A stretch of DNA of 26,505 bases from CAZWKX01 sp964614095. Lineage in GTDB: Bacteria > Actinomycetota > Acidimicrobiia > Spongiisociales > UBA11373. The DNA lies in assembly GCA_964614095.1 (NCBI GenBank), contig CAZTJO010000024.1:1-26505 (forward strand), given 5' to 3'. The notes beneath the pieces are model-generated. The model had not been told where the DNA came from. It saw only the letters and a list, made by a program, of their open reading frames with translations, and made no database searches. The position numbers were made by a program, and so were the translations under genes. Positions 25,855-26,505 of this stretch are shown here, piece after piece (positions within the stretch are counted from its first letter, which is position 1; every line of letters begins with the position of its first letter).

Positions 25855-26456
25855 GGTTCTCTCCATTCAACGCGGCGGCCTTCCACATGCAGTCGACCAT
25901 GGGCAAATGCCTTCACCACCTCGGGAAAGAGCACGTGCTCCTGCTCGTGAATACGGGCATGAAGGTCCTTTTCGGTGTCGCCGGGCAGCACAGGCACGGC
26001 CCGCTGGGCGATGATCGGCCCGTGGTCGACTTGCTCATCGACAAAGTGCACCGTGACGCCGGATACCTTCACTCCGTGTTCCAGAGCCTCGGACACGCCG
26101 TGAGCTCCGGGAAACGATGGCAGCAGGGCGGGGTGGATGTTGAGCAGACGATTGGGGAAACGGCGGATGGCCTCGGCGTCCAGAACGCGCATGTAGCCGG
26201 CCAGCACCATGGCCTCGGCCCCATACCCTTCGGCGGCATCGCAGACCGCCTTGGTGTGAGCGGCCCGATCTCCGTTCCAGGGCACCACCACGGTAGGGAC
26301 GCCGGCCTTCTCAGCGCGCTCCAAGGCGAGCACCCCGGAGCGGTCGGAGATGACGACGGCCACCTCGGCGCCGAAGTCGGGGTCGGCGGCGGCAGAGTCG
26401 AGTAGCGCCTGCAGATTGGTCCCCGAGCCGGAGACCAGAACGGCCAGCTTCTTCAT
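25851..26456 (-). CDS. purN: Phosphoribosylglycinamide formyltransferase
   Basis: A 201-residue GAR transformylase using 10-formyl-THF in step three of purine synthesis. The N-terminal VSGSGTNLQALL (8-19) binds the phosphate. The catalytic residues Asn106, His108 (NIHPALLPSFPG) and Asp144 (DHGPII) align with those of E. coli. ATG 26456 follows GGGAGGG. It overlaps purH downstream by four bases, and its own ATG overlaps a TGA that ends an upstream frame. PurN, PurH and FolD together couple formyl-folate supply and use. Confidence 0.96.
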   Translation of the reverse strand: MKKLAVLVSGSGTNLQALLDSAAADPDFGAEVAVVISDRSGVLALERAEKAGVPTVVVPWNGDRAAHTKAVCDAAEGYGAEAMVLAGYMRVLDAEAIRRFPNRLLNIHPALLPSFPGAHGVSEALEHGVKVSGVTVHFVDEQVDHGPIIAQRAVPVLPGDTEKDLHARIHEQEHVLFPEVVKAFAHGRLHVEGRRVEWREP

Positions 26457-26505
26457 TGCCCTCCCTCGGGCCGCAGCATAGAAGGTGGCGCCGCCGTCTC
26501 CACCC
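26453..26505 (-). CDS. 3' end of an upstream gene overlapping purN (partial)
   Basis: A frame open from the window edge ends at TGA (26455-26453), overlapping the purN ATG as ATGA. It encodes 17 residues ending VETAAPPSMLRPEGGQ. The Ala/Pro-rich ending and the same four-base overlap seen at the other junctions of this operon suggest the tail of a real gene. In mycobacteria a membrane protein gene precedes purN. An eight-codon leader ORF starting at the internal ATG is the alternative. Too little is visible to assign a product. Confidence 0.5.
   Translation of the reverse strand, partial: VETAAPPSMLRPEGGQ

Overview
The window is a 26.5 kb stretch of high-GC chromosome from an actinobacterium. 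The clues are a WhiB regulator, a DUF2342/zincin_2 metalloprotease, a UPF0182 membrane protein, a three-gene succinate dehydrogenase with a fused cytochrome b subunit, and several genes that look leaderless. No F420, mycolate or sporulation genes are visible. The short HU protein without a basic tail argues against mycobacteria. My best guess is an Acidimicrobiia-like lineage, but that placement is an inference. The region is dense core genome: no insertion sequence, phage, CRISPR array or gap over 300 bp without a gene.

Layout from left to right: an initiator tRNA (minus) with its own promoter; a minus-strand block of a UPF0182 membrane protein, a DivIVA-like coiled-coil protein and a PDZ/Lon-type membrane protease; a plus-strand DUF6159 membrane protein; a minus-strand block of moaE, a lipoprotein substrate-binding protein and bioY; a plus-strand HtrA-type protease overlapping a zincin_2 metalloprotease, then an MMPL transporter; a minus-strand block of sdhC-sdhA-sdhB, a WhiB2-like regulator and an uncharacterised membrane-anchored protein; a plus-strand SCP2 protein; a minus-strand HU gene; and a minus-strand block purN-purH-folD-methyltransferase followed by icd-mdh.

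Functionally, the right half is central metabolism. It holds succinate, malate and isocitrate dehydrogenases, next to a one-carbon/purine operon in which FolD makes the 10-formyl-THF that PurN and PurH consume. Every junction inside purN-purH-folD-methyltransferase is a 4-base stop/start overlap. The left half is cell-envelope and protein quality control: UPF0182, DivIVA-like, Lon-like, HtrA, zincin_2 and MMPL.

I found no obvious new multi-gene defence or biosynthetic system. The observations most worth checking are: (1) a DivIVA-like protein ending in a Cys/His motif that resembles the end of phage MuF/SPP1 gp7 proteins; (2) an uncharacterised membrane-anchored protein whose C-terminus follows an Mrr-nuclease-like pattern without the catalytic lysine; (3) a whiB promoter whose -35/-10 spacer is filled by a palindrome that recurs 75 bp upstream; and (4) small translational-control features (a four-codon leader ORF, a hairpin over a ribosome binding site, and a divergent leaderless start).
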